Shown: piece after piece, positions 40,389 through 48,108 of the stretch
How positions within the stretch are numbered: position 1 is the first letter of the stretch
Layout of the letters: each line of letters starts with the position of its first letter
DNA from: CAVQXR01 sp046330455
GTDB taxonomy: Bacteria > Actinomycetota > Thermoleophilia > Gaiellales > Gaiellaceae
NCBI GenBank assembly: GCA_046330455.1
Contig: JAXLSU010000001.1
Location: 124,001 to 188,000 of the forward strand
Direction: 5' to 3'
Length of the DNA stretch: 64,000 bases
Program-made: the position numbers and the translations under genes
The notes under the pieces: generated by a model
Told to the model about the DNA's origin: nothing
What the model saw: only the letters and a program-made list of their open reading frames with translations
The model's database searches: none

Positions 40389-40623
40389 GGGCGGGATGAG
40401 ATCCCGCCCTTACAAGGGCCGGGTGGGGTGCGATCCTGCCCCTACAACGGTGGGGCGGGATGAGAGATGCCGCTCTCACAAAGGTCGGGCGGGGTGAGTT
40501 CCGGCCCTACAAAGGCCGGGCGGGATGAGGTCCCGTCGCGCCCCTACAGGTCTTCCCGGCGAGCGCACCCGGCGATGTCGCTCTCCCCACACCTGTAGGG
40601 GCCGGATCTCATCCGGCCCTACC
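40389..40623. repeat. cluster of five to six GTAGGGGC-type palindromic repeats
   Basis: The intact end members are GGGCGGGAT-GAG-ATCCCGCCC (40389-40409) and TGTAGGGGCCGGAT-CTC-ATCCGGCCCTAC (40594-40623). Between them lie three or four decayed copies, each ending in a CCCTACAA-like box. The last member covers the final codons and stop of the esterase gene. No other feature is visible in this gap. Confidence 0.75.
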
Positions 40624-41271
40624 CGTTCCACCGAGGGCCCTTCCGACCCAGTCGGGAAGCTCGCGCAGGAACGCCGGATCGAGCGAGTGTCCCATCGGGC
40701 TCTCACGGTAGAGGACGTCGAGGCCCGCCGCCGTGAGTCGATCCCGGGCGTCGTGTCCCCAGTCGATGCCGATGACGGGATCGTGTGTCCCGTGACCGAT
40801 GGCGACAGGCAGCCCGGGGCGGGCGAGGTCGAGCTCGAACCCCTCGACGGTGGGTACGAAGCCCGAGAGCCCGATCGCGGCGGCAGGTGAGGGTCGCCCG
40901 GCGCCGAGTGCGAGCGCGTAGGACATCACCGCTCCCTGCGAGAAGCCGCCGATGACCGTGCGCCCGTGCGGCACGCCGACCTCGGCGAGGAAGGCGTCCA
41001 GCCAGCCGGCAAGGAGCGGGAGGGTCGAGAGGAAGGTCGGCGGGTCCGGGTGGCCGATCTGCCGCACGCGGTACCAGTGGGCGCCGCCGGGCGGCAGCGC
41101 GAGCGGGCCCCGGGGCGTCATCCCGATGAGCCGTCGCTCCGGATCGAGCAGGTCGAGGAGCGGGAAGAGATCGTGCTCGTCTGCACCGCGGCCGTGCAGC
41201 AGCACGAGGGCGCCTGCGGGCTCGGCTCCGGCCGGACGGACGCGATGGACGATGTCGGCGACTCCGGTCAC
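40609..41271 (-). CDS. phospholipase/carboxylesterase-type alpha/beta hydrolase (MhqD-like)
   Basis: The 220-residue enzyme has the nucleophile elbow GGFSQGAVMSYAL, the oxyanion region LVLLHGRGADEHDLFPL and the catalytic His near the end in ESPMGHSLDP; the Asp is in GTHDPVIG. Its GTG start overlaps the stop of the dioxygenase gene (GTGA). In Bacillus the same pairing occurs as MhqD with the MhqO dioxygenase, against quinone stress; the parallel is inference. The last residues (GTGRAG) are encoded by a repeat element. Confidence 0.87.
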   Translation of the reverse strand: MTGVADIVHRVRPAGAEPAGALVLLHGRGADEHDLFPLLDLLDPERRLIGMTPRGPLALPPGGAHWYRVRQIGHPDPPTFLSTLPLLAGWLDAFLAEVGVPHGRTVIGGFSQGAVMSYALALGAGRPSPAAAIGLSGFVPTVEGFELDLARPGLPVAIGHGTHDPVIGIDWGHDARDRLTAAGLDVLYRESPMGHSLDPAFLRELPDWVGRALGGTGRAG

Positions 41272-42191
41272 GCTCTCGCCCAACCCTCGCGCGGGTCCGG
41301 AAGCGGGGTCAGCGCTGGCTCGATCCTGGCGCGCATCGGCTCGAATCGGGGAGGGAGCACGAGCGACTCGCCGAGGTGCTCGAGCGGCTCGTCGGTCGTG
41401 AAGCCTGGGCCCATCGTCGCGATCTCGAACAGGACGCCGCTCGGCTCCCGGAAGTAGATCGAGCGGAACCAGAACCGGTCGATGATCGGCGTCGGGCGGG
41501 CGCCGCCCTCGGCCGCACGTGCCCGCCAGGCGTCGTGCTCGTCCATCGTCGACGACCAGGCGACGTGGTGGACCGTACCGGCGCTCGGCACGCCCGGCTC
41601 GGGCGGCGGCGGGTCGTAGGCGTAGAGGCCGCCGCGCTGCTCGGCGCGCGCCACCCACCCGTCGCCGGCGGGAGCGAACCCGAGCGCGTCCTCGAGGAGG
41701 TGCCGGCTCCGCTTCGGATCGGCAGCATAGGCGCGCACGCCGTCGAAGCCCTGCAGGGCGACCTCGGCGGAGATCTCGGGATGCTCCGCCACGAGCGGAT
41801 CGTCCGCCGTGTCACCGACCACGAGCTCGAGGCCGAGGCCCTCGGGATCGGCGAACTGCAGCCGCCCGTCCTCGAAGCGGGTCGCGAGCCCTTCCTCGTC
41901 GAGCCGCCGTGCCCAGAACCCGATCGCGTCGTTCGACGCGACACGCCACGTGATCCGGTGCACCATGCCGGCGCCGGCACGCCCCGGGCGTGCGCCCGGG
42001 TACTCGAAGAAGGTGAGGTCGGCGCCCGGGCTTCCGAGCTCGTCGGCATAGAAGAGGTGATAGACGCTCGGATCGTCCTGGTTGACGGTCTTCTTCACGA
42101 GGCGCAGGCCGAGCACCCGCGTGTAGAAGTCGAGGTTGCGCGGTGCGTCGCCGGTGATGCAGGTGATGTGGTGAATGCCGTCGAGACGCAT
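41268..42191 (-). CDS. VOC-family ring-cleaving dioxygenase (MhqO/LinE-like)
   Basis: Two vicinal-oxygen-chelate modules are present: the N-terminal GIHHITCITGDAPRNLDFYT with VLGLRLVKKTVNQDDPSVYH and LTFFEYPGA, and a C-terminal module with GTVHHVAWSS and FREPSGVLFEIATMGPGF. Metal ligands are the His of HHITCI, the His of VHHVAW and the Glu of LFEIAT. AAAGGAG lies seven bases before the ATG at 42191. Members cleave hydroquinones or related aromatics with Fe(II). Confidence 0.88.
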   Translation of the reverse strand: MRLDGIHHITCITGDAPRNLDFYTRVLGLRLVKKTVNQDDPSVYHLFYADELGSPGADLTFFEYPGARPGRAGAGMVHRITWRVASNDAIGFWARRLDEEGLATRFEDGRLQFADPEGLGLELVVGDTADDPLVAEHPEISAEVALQGFDGVRAYAADPKRSRHLLEDALGFAPAGDGWVARAEQRGGLYAYDPPPPEPGVPSAGTVHHVAWSSTMDEHDAWRARAAEGGARPTPIIDRFWFRSIYFREPSGVLFEIATMGPGFTTDEPLEHLGESLVLPPRFEPMRARIEPALTPLPDPREGWARA

Positions 42192-42259
42192 CGACCGCTC
42201 CTTTCTCGTGGCTGTCGGAGGCGGACGGGATGGGGTCCTGCCGCTGGCCGAGGCCAAGA

Positions 42260-42277
42260 TGATTGCATGAGCAATCA
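42260..42277. promoter_or_regulatory. operator-like perfect palindrome upstream of the dioxygenase
   Basis: TGATTGC-ATGA-GCAATCA; on the minus strand it overlaps a -10-like TATGAT. The site suits a MarR/DUF24-type repressor and would control the dioxygenase-hydrolase pair. No regulator gene is adjacent. Confidence 0.55.
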
Positions 42278-42330
42278 TACTAGCACGGCGTCTGCCGACC
42301 CGCGTGAAGCCGACCGGTACCGTTCGCGGG

Positions 42331-43053
42331 ATGCGGCCGCTTCTCGTCATCGAGCAGGAATGGCGCCTCGCGGGTCTCGGGCTGCTCGGGCACCGCCTCG
42401 ACGCTGCGGGGGTCCCCTACCGGCGCTTCCGTGCGTGGGAGCACCGGTTCGAGGACGTCGACCTCCGCGACTACTCGGGGATCGTGCCGCTCGGTGGCAG
42501 CGCCCATGCCTGGGAGGACGAGAGCCATCCGTACCTGCGCCACGAGCGGCGCCTGCTCGCCGACGCCGTGGAGGGTGGGCGACCCGTCCTCGCGATCTGC
42601 CTGGGCGCCCAGTTGCTGGCGCGAGTGCTCGGCGCCGAGGTGCGCGAGGGCGGACGCCACGAGGTTGGCTGGCAGGAGATCCGGCCGGTCGAGGGAGCGA
42701 GGGACGACCCCCTGCTCGGCCACCTCGCCGGGCCGGTCGGTGTCTACCAGTGGCACATGGACGCATTCGAGCTTCCGGCCGGCGCGTCCCGGCTCGCCGA
42801 GAGCGGCATGTTCCCCAACCAGGCGTTCCGGTACGGAAGCGCCTGGGGCGTCCAGTTCCATCCGGAGGTCGACTACGCGACCTTCCGCGTCTGGCTCGCG
42901 AACCACCCGGGCGTCTGCGAGCAGCTCGGGATCGACGAGCCCGGCCTCGACGCAGCCGTCCTCGAGGGCTCGCTCCGCGATCTCGGCTGGCGCAGCGAGC
43001 TCTTCGATCGCTTCGCGGCGCTCGTGGCCGCGAGCGAGGCACCCGGTTCGTAG
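42331..43053 (+). CDS. class I glutamine amidotransferase (GMP synthase-like subgroup)
   Basis: The catalytic Cys is in VLAICLGAQLLARVLG, and the His-Glu pair is in WGVQFHPEVDYATF. Length (240) and the YQWHMDAFELPAGA motif match the stand-alone GATase group often annotated GMP synthase-like. The ammonia acceptor is unknown. The ATG is chosen over an in-frame GTG nine codons upstream because the domain begins at RPLLVIEQEW. Confidence 0.88.
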   Translation: MRPLLVIEQEWRLAGLGLLGHRLDAAGVPYRRFRAWEHRFEDVDLRDYSGIVPLGGSAHAWEDESHPYLRHERRLLADAVEGGRPVLAICLGAQLLARVLGAEVREGGRHEVGWQEIRPVEGARDDPLLGHLAGPVGVYQWHMDAFELPAGASRLAESGMFPNQAFRYGSAWGVQFHPEVDYATFRVWLANHPGVCEQLGIDEPGLDAAVLEGSLRDLGWRSELFDRFAALVAASEAPGS

Positions 43054-43127
43054 GCGACGGTCGTTCTCCGACCCGGCGATCACGCATACTGTGCCGCTGG
43101 TAACGAAACCGGAGAGAGGAGAGCCCC

Positions 43128-43439
43128 ATGGGGTTTCTTGACAAGCTGTTCGGGCGTGGCAAGGAGATGGCGTCGAAGGCCGGAGACGTCGCGGGCGACG
43201 CGGCAGCCAAGGCCGGCGATGTCGCGGGTGGCGTCGCGAGCAAGGCCGGCGATGTCGCCGGGGATGCCGCGGCGAAGGCCGGCGATGTCGCGGGTGGGGT
43301 CGCGAGCAAGGCTGGAGACGTGGCCACCGATGCCGCCGGAAAGGTCGTCGATGTGGCCGGCGATGCCGTGGACCGCGGCAAGGAGCTGATCGGCAAGGGT
43401 GACGAGGAGACGCCCGCGGGCGGCGGCTCGGCGAGCTAG
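43128..43439 (+). CDS. alanine-rich 11-residue-repeat protein (LEA-like / MT0933-type)
   Basis: The 103-residue protein starts MGFLDKLFGRGKEMASKAGD and then repeats KAGDVAG-(D/G)-(A/V)-A-(A/S) about five times, giving an amphipathic helix. The start is close to the small actinobacterial MT0933-type proteins (annotated as antitoxins), while the repeats resemble LEA-like stress proteins. The DNA of the repeats is also near-identical in tandem. GGAGAGAGGAG precedes the ATG. No toxin gene is adjacent. Confidence 0.75.
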   Translation: MGFLDKLFGRGKEMASKAGDVAGDAAAKAGDVAGGVASKAGDVAGDAAAKAGDVAGGVASKAGDVATDAAGKVVDVAGDAVDRGKELIGKGDEETPAGGGSAS

Positions 43440-43523
43440 GAAGCCCCGGGCCGCCCGCTCGAGGGTCATAGCAGCGGATCAGGCAGCTGCGGCAGGCGGG
43501 CCTCGCGTAGACTGAGGCCCGCC

Positions 43524-44519
43524 ATGGAGCCTCCGGACACCTTCCGCGCCTACGTGGCCGAGCACGAGGCGGGCGTTCCGTCCGCCGTGAGAGAGCTCGA
43601 CCGCTCCGCGCTAGGCGAGGACGGCGTCCTCGTCCGGATCCAGTGGTCGTGCCTGAACTTCAAGGACGGGCTCGCCTCGCGGCCCGACGGCAAGGTCGCC
43701 CGGCTCTCGCCGCTCGTCCTCGGGGTCGACCTCGCCGGGACGGTGCTCGCCTCGGACGACCCGCGGTACGCAGCGGGTGACGTCGTGCTCGCCCATGCGC
43801 ACGAGCTCGGCGTGAGCCACCACGGCGGCCTGGCCGAGCTGGCGCGGGTCCCGGCCGACTGGATCGTTCCGCTCGCCGGAGGCCTGACCGCCCGGGAGTC
43901 GATGATCCTCGGGACGGCCGGCTTCACCGCTGCGCTCAGCGTCGTCGAGCTCGAACGCCACGGCCTTGCGCCCGGCGACGGGCCAGTGCTCGTCACCGGC
44001 GCGACCGGCGGCGTCGGCAGTTCCGCCGTCGCGATTCTCGCCGCGCGCGGATACGAGGTGCATGCGAGCACCGGGAAGGCGGAGGCGCACGACTGGCTCC
44101 GTGAGCTCGGCGCCGGCGAGATCCACGGCCGCAACGAGATCGAGGCCCACGCGGAGCGGCCGCTGTCGAAGCAGCTCTGGGCGGCGACGGTCGACAGCGT
44201 CGGGGGTACGACGCTCGCTGGCGCCCTCGGCTCGACGCGCTACCGGGGTGCCGTCGCCGCGTCGGGCCTGACCGGTGGCGCCTCACTCGAGATGACCGTG
44301 ATGCCGTTCATCCTCCGCAACGTCGCCCTGCTCGGGATCGACTCGGCGAACACGCCGGAGCCGCTGCGCCACGAGGTGTGGTCGAGACTCGCAGGCGACC
44401 TCCGGCCGCGTGACCTCGAACGACTCGTCTGCGCGGAGATCGATCTCGACGGGGTGCAGGCCGGCCTGGACACGCTGCTCGCGGGCGGCGCCCGCGGCCG
44501 CTTCCTCGTGCGCCTCTGA
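43524..44519 (+). CDS. MDR oxidoreductase, AcuI/YhdH (acrylyl-CoA reductase) group
   Basis: The 331-residue NADPH-dependent reductase has the group motif IQWSCLNFKDGLASR, the nucleotide loop VLVTGATGGVGSSAVAIL and LGTAGFTAALSVVELE. YhdH/AcuI enzymes reduce acryloyl-CoA to propionyl-CoA, and lack zinc. The gene stands alone between the repeat protein and the large regulator gene. Confidence 0.9.
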   Translation: MEPPDTFRAYVAEHEAGVPSAVRELDRSALGEDGVLVRIQWSCLNFKDGLASRPDGKVARLSPLVLGVDLAGTVLASDDPRYAAGDVVLAHAHELGVSHHGGLAELARVPADWIVPLAGGLTARESMILGTAGFTAALSVVELERHGLAPGDGPVLVTGATGGVGSSAVAILAARGYEVHASTGKAEAHDWLRELGAGEIHGRNEIEAHAERPLSKQLWAATVDSVGGTTLAGALGSTRYRGAVAASGLTGGASLEMTVMPFILRNVALLGIDSANTPEPLRHEVWSRLAGDLRPRDLERLVCAEIDLDGVQAGLDTLLAGGARGRFLVRL

Positions 44520-44563
44520 CCTCCGGGGCGAGGCGGCGCGACGTCGGTGGCGGGGAGGCTCCG

Positions 44564-47500
44564 TCACCGGGTCGGCGGCGGCCCGGGCTGAGGGCCGCCG
44601 TGGGCACCATGCTCGGCCTTTCGTGCGAGAGCGACGCGTGACGAGACGTCGAGCTTGCGGAAGATGTTTCGCAGGTGGGTCTCGACGGTCTTCTGGCTGA
44701 GGTAGAGCTCGGCGGCGATCTCGGGGTTGGTCTTGCGCTCGACGACGAGCCGTGTGATCTCGAGCTCGCGCGCAGTCAGCGAGTCGAGGCCGTCTGCGCC
44801 GGCCCTGCCCGGGCGCGTGCGTCGGTGGGTGCGACGGCCGAGCTTTCCCAGCTCGCGTTCGGCCTCGTCGCGATAGCGAAGCGCACCGCAGGCGTCGAGC
44901 TCCGCGGCCGCACGCTCCAGCTCGGCGACCGCACGCTCCTGCTCGCCGGCACGGGCGAGGGCGCGGCCGGCGAGCGTGCGCGAGAGAGCCGCCTCGATCG
45001 GCGCTCCGGCCTCGCCGGCGGCTGCCGCCGAGGCCAGCGCCAGCTCGGCTGCGAGGGCGGGTTCGCCGGCGTGTAGGTCGACGGCCGCCGCCGCCCGGTC
45101 AGCCCAGGCGCTCGCCAGCGGAAGCCGCACGACCGCTGCCCACGCCTCCGCGCACCGGGCCGCGCGCTCCGCCTCCTCATGTCGTTCGAGCGCGAGCCAG
45201 CAGCGCGCGAGCAGCTCGAGGCAGTGGGCCCGCCAGCTACCGGGAATGAGCGTGAGCTCCTCGCCGCCCGCGGAGCCGACGAGCACCTCGACCGCACGAT
45301 CCGGCTCGCCGGTCTCGAGCAAGGCCCCGGCGAGCCGTACGGCGGCCCAGGCGGAGTGGAAGCCCGTGCCGAGGTCGTGGCTCGAGTCCACGCTCTCCTG
45401 CGCGGTGGCGAGGGCAAGCTCGAGATCCCCGACCGCGAGGGCGACGACGGAGCGGTTGAAGAGGTTCCAGACCAGCGCCTGCGTGTTGCCGGTCAGGCGC
45501 GCCGCCTCGATCCCACCGTCGAGGAGCTCACCCGCCTCGGCCAGCTTGCCGCGCACGAACCAGACCCGCCCGAGGATCTGGACGAGGACGAGGAAGAGCT
45601 CGCCCTGTCCGGTCGCGCGGCCGACGGTGAGGGCACGTTCAGCGTGCACGTCGGCCTCCGCGTACCGATCGAGATAGAGCTCCGAGCCGGCAAGCCAGGC
45701 CGCGGCGTCGAGGCGCAGTGAGAGCTCGTCGTCCGACTGGCAATCGACCAGGGCTGCTGCCTCGAGACGCTCGGCCTCGGCGCGCTCGGGCGACCCGGTC
45801 ATCGAGTCCTCGAGCGCGAGCACGGCCAGAGCGGCCGCGGTGAGGGGAGCGTCTCCGAGCAGCCTCCCGGCGTTCACTGCACGCTCGGCCGCTTCTCTCA
45901 TCGCTCCGTACCTCGCGCGCCAGAACCCGTTCATGGCGAACTCGATCAGGAGCGCCAGGGCCTCGGGCGAGCCGGTGTCGGGCAGGTTCGCGAGGGCGTC
46001 CGCGAGCCGGGCGCCTGCCTGCTCGTGCTGCCCGAGGGCGCTCTCCACGCCGGCGCAGGCGCGCACGAGCCTGGCACGTGTCGCGTACGAGTCGCCGGGC
46101 ACGATCGCGAGGGCTTCCAGCAGGGCTCCCTGGCTGTCGGCGAGGTAGCCTGCCGCGGTCAGCGCACGCGCGCGGGCGGAGAGGAGCTCGATCCGCTCCT
46201 GCGGGGGAACAGCCTGCGGGAGCAGGCGCAGCGCGTCTGCGAACCAGCGCGCGGCGCTCGCCGGCGCCAGCCGCACGGAGGACTCGCCGGCCTCGCGAAG
46301 GACGGCGACCGCGCCGAGGTCACCCTCGCGTGCCGAGCGCTCGACGTGATGGGCCCGTGCCACTGCCGGCGCGCCCTGTCTCGCGAGCGCCTCGGCGCAC
46401 CGTTCGTGCGCGCCCAGGCGCCACCCGCCCGCGGTGGTCTCGTACACGACTCGCCGGATCAGCGGATGCCGGAAGCGAAAGCGCCGGGGTACGTCGGTCG
46501 GGCGCACGAGATCGAGCTGCAGGAGCTCGTCGATCGCGTCGAGCGCGGCGGCCTCGGTCGTCGCCGCCGCGGCTGCCGCCAGCTCGGGCTCGAACGGGTC
46601 ACCCGCGACCGCCGCCCCATTGAGCACGAGGCGCCCGGCTTCGGTCAGCAGCGCCAGCTCCGCGTCGAGCGACGCGGCGACGGCGGCGGGGACCGCAACG
46701 CCGGTCAGGGCGAGCTCGCCGGCGGGAGCGATCCTGCTCGTACGGTCGAGCGAACGTGCGAGCTGTTCGAGGTAGAACGGGTTGCCGCCGCTCTCCTCGT
46801 AGAGAACGGCTGCGACCCCGGGCTCGACGGCGCGGCCGAGGAGCTCTCGAGCCTGGGCGGACGTCAGGGCCCCGAGTTCGATGCGCGTGAGCGCGCCGGC
46901 CCGCTGCGCCCGTTCGATGGCGACCGAGAGGCGTTCGGGCACCGGGCGGGGTCGGAGCGCCAGCGCCATGAGCACTGTCGCTGCCGGCGGTCGGCGCAGC
47001 AGTGCCCCGAGCAGCTCGACGGACGCCGAGTCGGCCCAGTGGAGATCGTCGAGCACGAGCGCCAGGGGCGTCGTCCCGGCGAGGTGCTCGAGCAGCGTGC
47101 AGACCGCCCGATGCGTCCGGTAGCGCTCGTGCTGGACCGCCACCTGGCGGGTCGTCGCGAGACCCGACAGCGACGGGAAGACCGTCGCGAGCTCCGTCCG
47201 CACGTCCTCGCCCAGGCCTGCCAGCCGGGCTGGATCGAGCCCTCGGAGGTACTCGTCGAGCGCATCGACGAAGACCGAGAACGGCAGGTCGCGCTCGAGC
47301 TCCGAGGCCGAGCCGGAGAGGACGAGCCACCCACGCGCGTCCGCCCGCGCGGCCAGCTCCGCCAGTAGGCGGGTCTTGCCGATCCCGGGCTCCCCCACGA
47401 GCTCGATCGCGGCTGCACGGTGGTCGAGCTCGGCGAGCACCCGATCGAGCGAGCCGATCTCCTCGGTACGCCCAACGAGGTGGCCGGCAAGCAGGGTCAT
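44564..47500 (-). CDS. LuxR-type large ATP-binding (LAL) transcriptional regulator
   Basis: The 978-residue protein begins with an AAA-type ATPase (Walker A VGEPGIGKTRLLAELAARA; Walker B PLALVLDDLHWADSAS), has a long helical TPR-like middle (about residues 370-890), and ends in a LuxR HTH (LTARELEITRLVVERKTNPE, then SQKTVETHLRNIFRKLDV). LAL regulators respond to small molecules or proteins and activate transcription using ATP. It is divergent from the small-protein/MMPL operon at 47609-51122, its likely target. Confidence 0.93.
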   Translation of the reverse strand: MTLLAGHLVGRTEEIGSLDRVLAELDHRAAAIELVGEPGIGKTRLLAELAARADARGWLVLSGSASELERDLPFSVFVDALDEYLRGLDPARLAGLGEDVRTELATVFPSLSGLATTRQVAVQHERYRTHRAVCTLLEHLAGTTPLALVLDDLHWADSASVELLGALLRRPPAATVLMALALRPRPVPERLSVAIERAQRAGALTRIELGALTSAQARELLGRAVEPGVAAVLYEESGGNPFYLEQLARSLDRTSRIAPAGELALTGVAVPAAVAASLDAELALLTEAGRLVLNGAAVAGDPFEPELAAAAAATTEAAALDAIDELLQLDLVRPTDVPRRFRFRHPLIRRVVYETTAGGWRLGAHERCAEALARQGAPAVARAHHVERSAREGDLGAVAVLREAGESSVRLAPASAARWFADALRLLPQAVPPQERIELLSARARALTAAGYLADSQGALLEALAIVPGDSYATRARLVRACAGVESALGQHEQAGARLADALANLPDTGSPEALALLIEFAMNGFWRARYGAMREAAERAVNAGRLLGDAPLTAAALAVLALEDSMTGSPERAEAERLEAAALVDCQSDDELSLRLDAAAWLAGSELYLDRYAEADVHAERALTVGRATGQGELFLVLVQILGRVWFVRGKLAEAGELLDGGIEAARLTGNTQALVWNLFNRSVVALAVGDLELALATAQESVDSSHDLGTGFHSAWAAVRLAGALLETGEPDRAVEVLVGSAGGEELTLIPGSWRAHCLELLARCWLALERHEEAERAARCAEAWAAVVRLPLASAWADRAAAAVDLHAGEPALAAELALASAAAAGEAGAPIEAALSRTLAGRALARAGEQERAVAELERAAAELDACGALRYRDEAERELGKLGRRTHRRTRPGRAGADGLDSLTARELEITRLVVERKTNPEIAAELYLSQKTVETHLRNIFRKLDVSSRVALARKAEHGAHGGPQPGPPPTR

Positions 47501-47608
47501 CGCTCCCGTCGCGAGGATAGATCAGGGTCCGCGAATCCTCAAGATCAGGGTGTGGGATCAGGGTGGCCCCCCGATGTCAGGGGGACCGCAGGGCGGCAAG
47601 CTCGACTC

Positions 47609-47851
47609 ATGTCCCGTTACCTGCTCGAGCACCGGCACGAGGCGCGCGAGTGCGGCGTCGTCTTTGCCTCCTTCAGGGGCCACGAGAGCCCGCTTCGCCA
47701 CCGACCGACGCTCGCTTCGTGCCGCTCGGGCGGGCACGCGATCTGGTGGACGGTCGATGCGGCCAGCGAAGCGGACGCGCTCGGGCTACTGCCCTTCTAC
47801 GTCGCCGAGCGCACGACCGCAACGTGCGTGAGCGAGGTCGAGATCCCATGA
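47609..47851 (+). CDS. small protein, first gene of the MMPL operon
   Basis: The 80-residue protein starts MSRYLLEHRHEARECGVVFA and ends VAERTTATCVSEVEIP, with a conserved-looking GHAIWWTVDA centre. It resembles the small actinobacterial alpha-beta-barrel-like DUF4242/DUF3303-type proteins in build, without a firm family. Its stop overlaps an ATG of the next frame. Confidence 0.65.
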   Translation: MSRYLLEHRHEARECGVVFASFRGHESPLRHRPTLASCRSGGHAIWWTVDAASEADALGLLPFYVAERTTATCVSEVEIP

Positions 47852-47892
47852 GCGACTGCCAGTCCGCCATGACCGCGCCGGAAGGAGGAGCC

Positions 47893-48093
47893 ATGAGCCC
47901 CGCAACTGCCGATACCCGCGAGCTCGCCGAGCGCGAGAGCGACGGTATCCACGTCCTGTTGCTCTGGCACCCGGACGGGAACGATCTCACCGTCGAGGTC
48001 GAGGACACCCGGGGCGGCGATCGTTTCCAGCTCGCGGTTGCGCCCGATCGCGCTCTGCACGCCTTCTACCACCCCTACGCCTACGCGGCCTAG
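47893..48093 (+). CDS. small conserved-looking protein, unknown
   Basis: The ATG at 47893 has a strong GAAGGAGGAG at ideal spacing and gives 66 residues (ESDGIHVLLLWHPDGNDLTV, ending HAFYHPYAYAA). Earlier ATGs at 47848 and 47869 are possible. The C-terminal His/Tyr pattern recurs in similar small actinobacterial proteins, function unknown. It sits between the first small gene and the MMPL exporter. Confidence 0.65.
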   Translation: MSPATADTRELAERESDGIHVLLLWHPDGNDLTVEVEDTRGGDRFQLAVAPDRALHAFYHPYAYAA

Positions 48094-48108
48094 AAAGGAG
48101 GAACGAGC

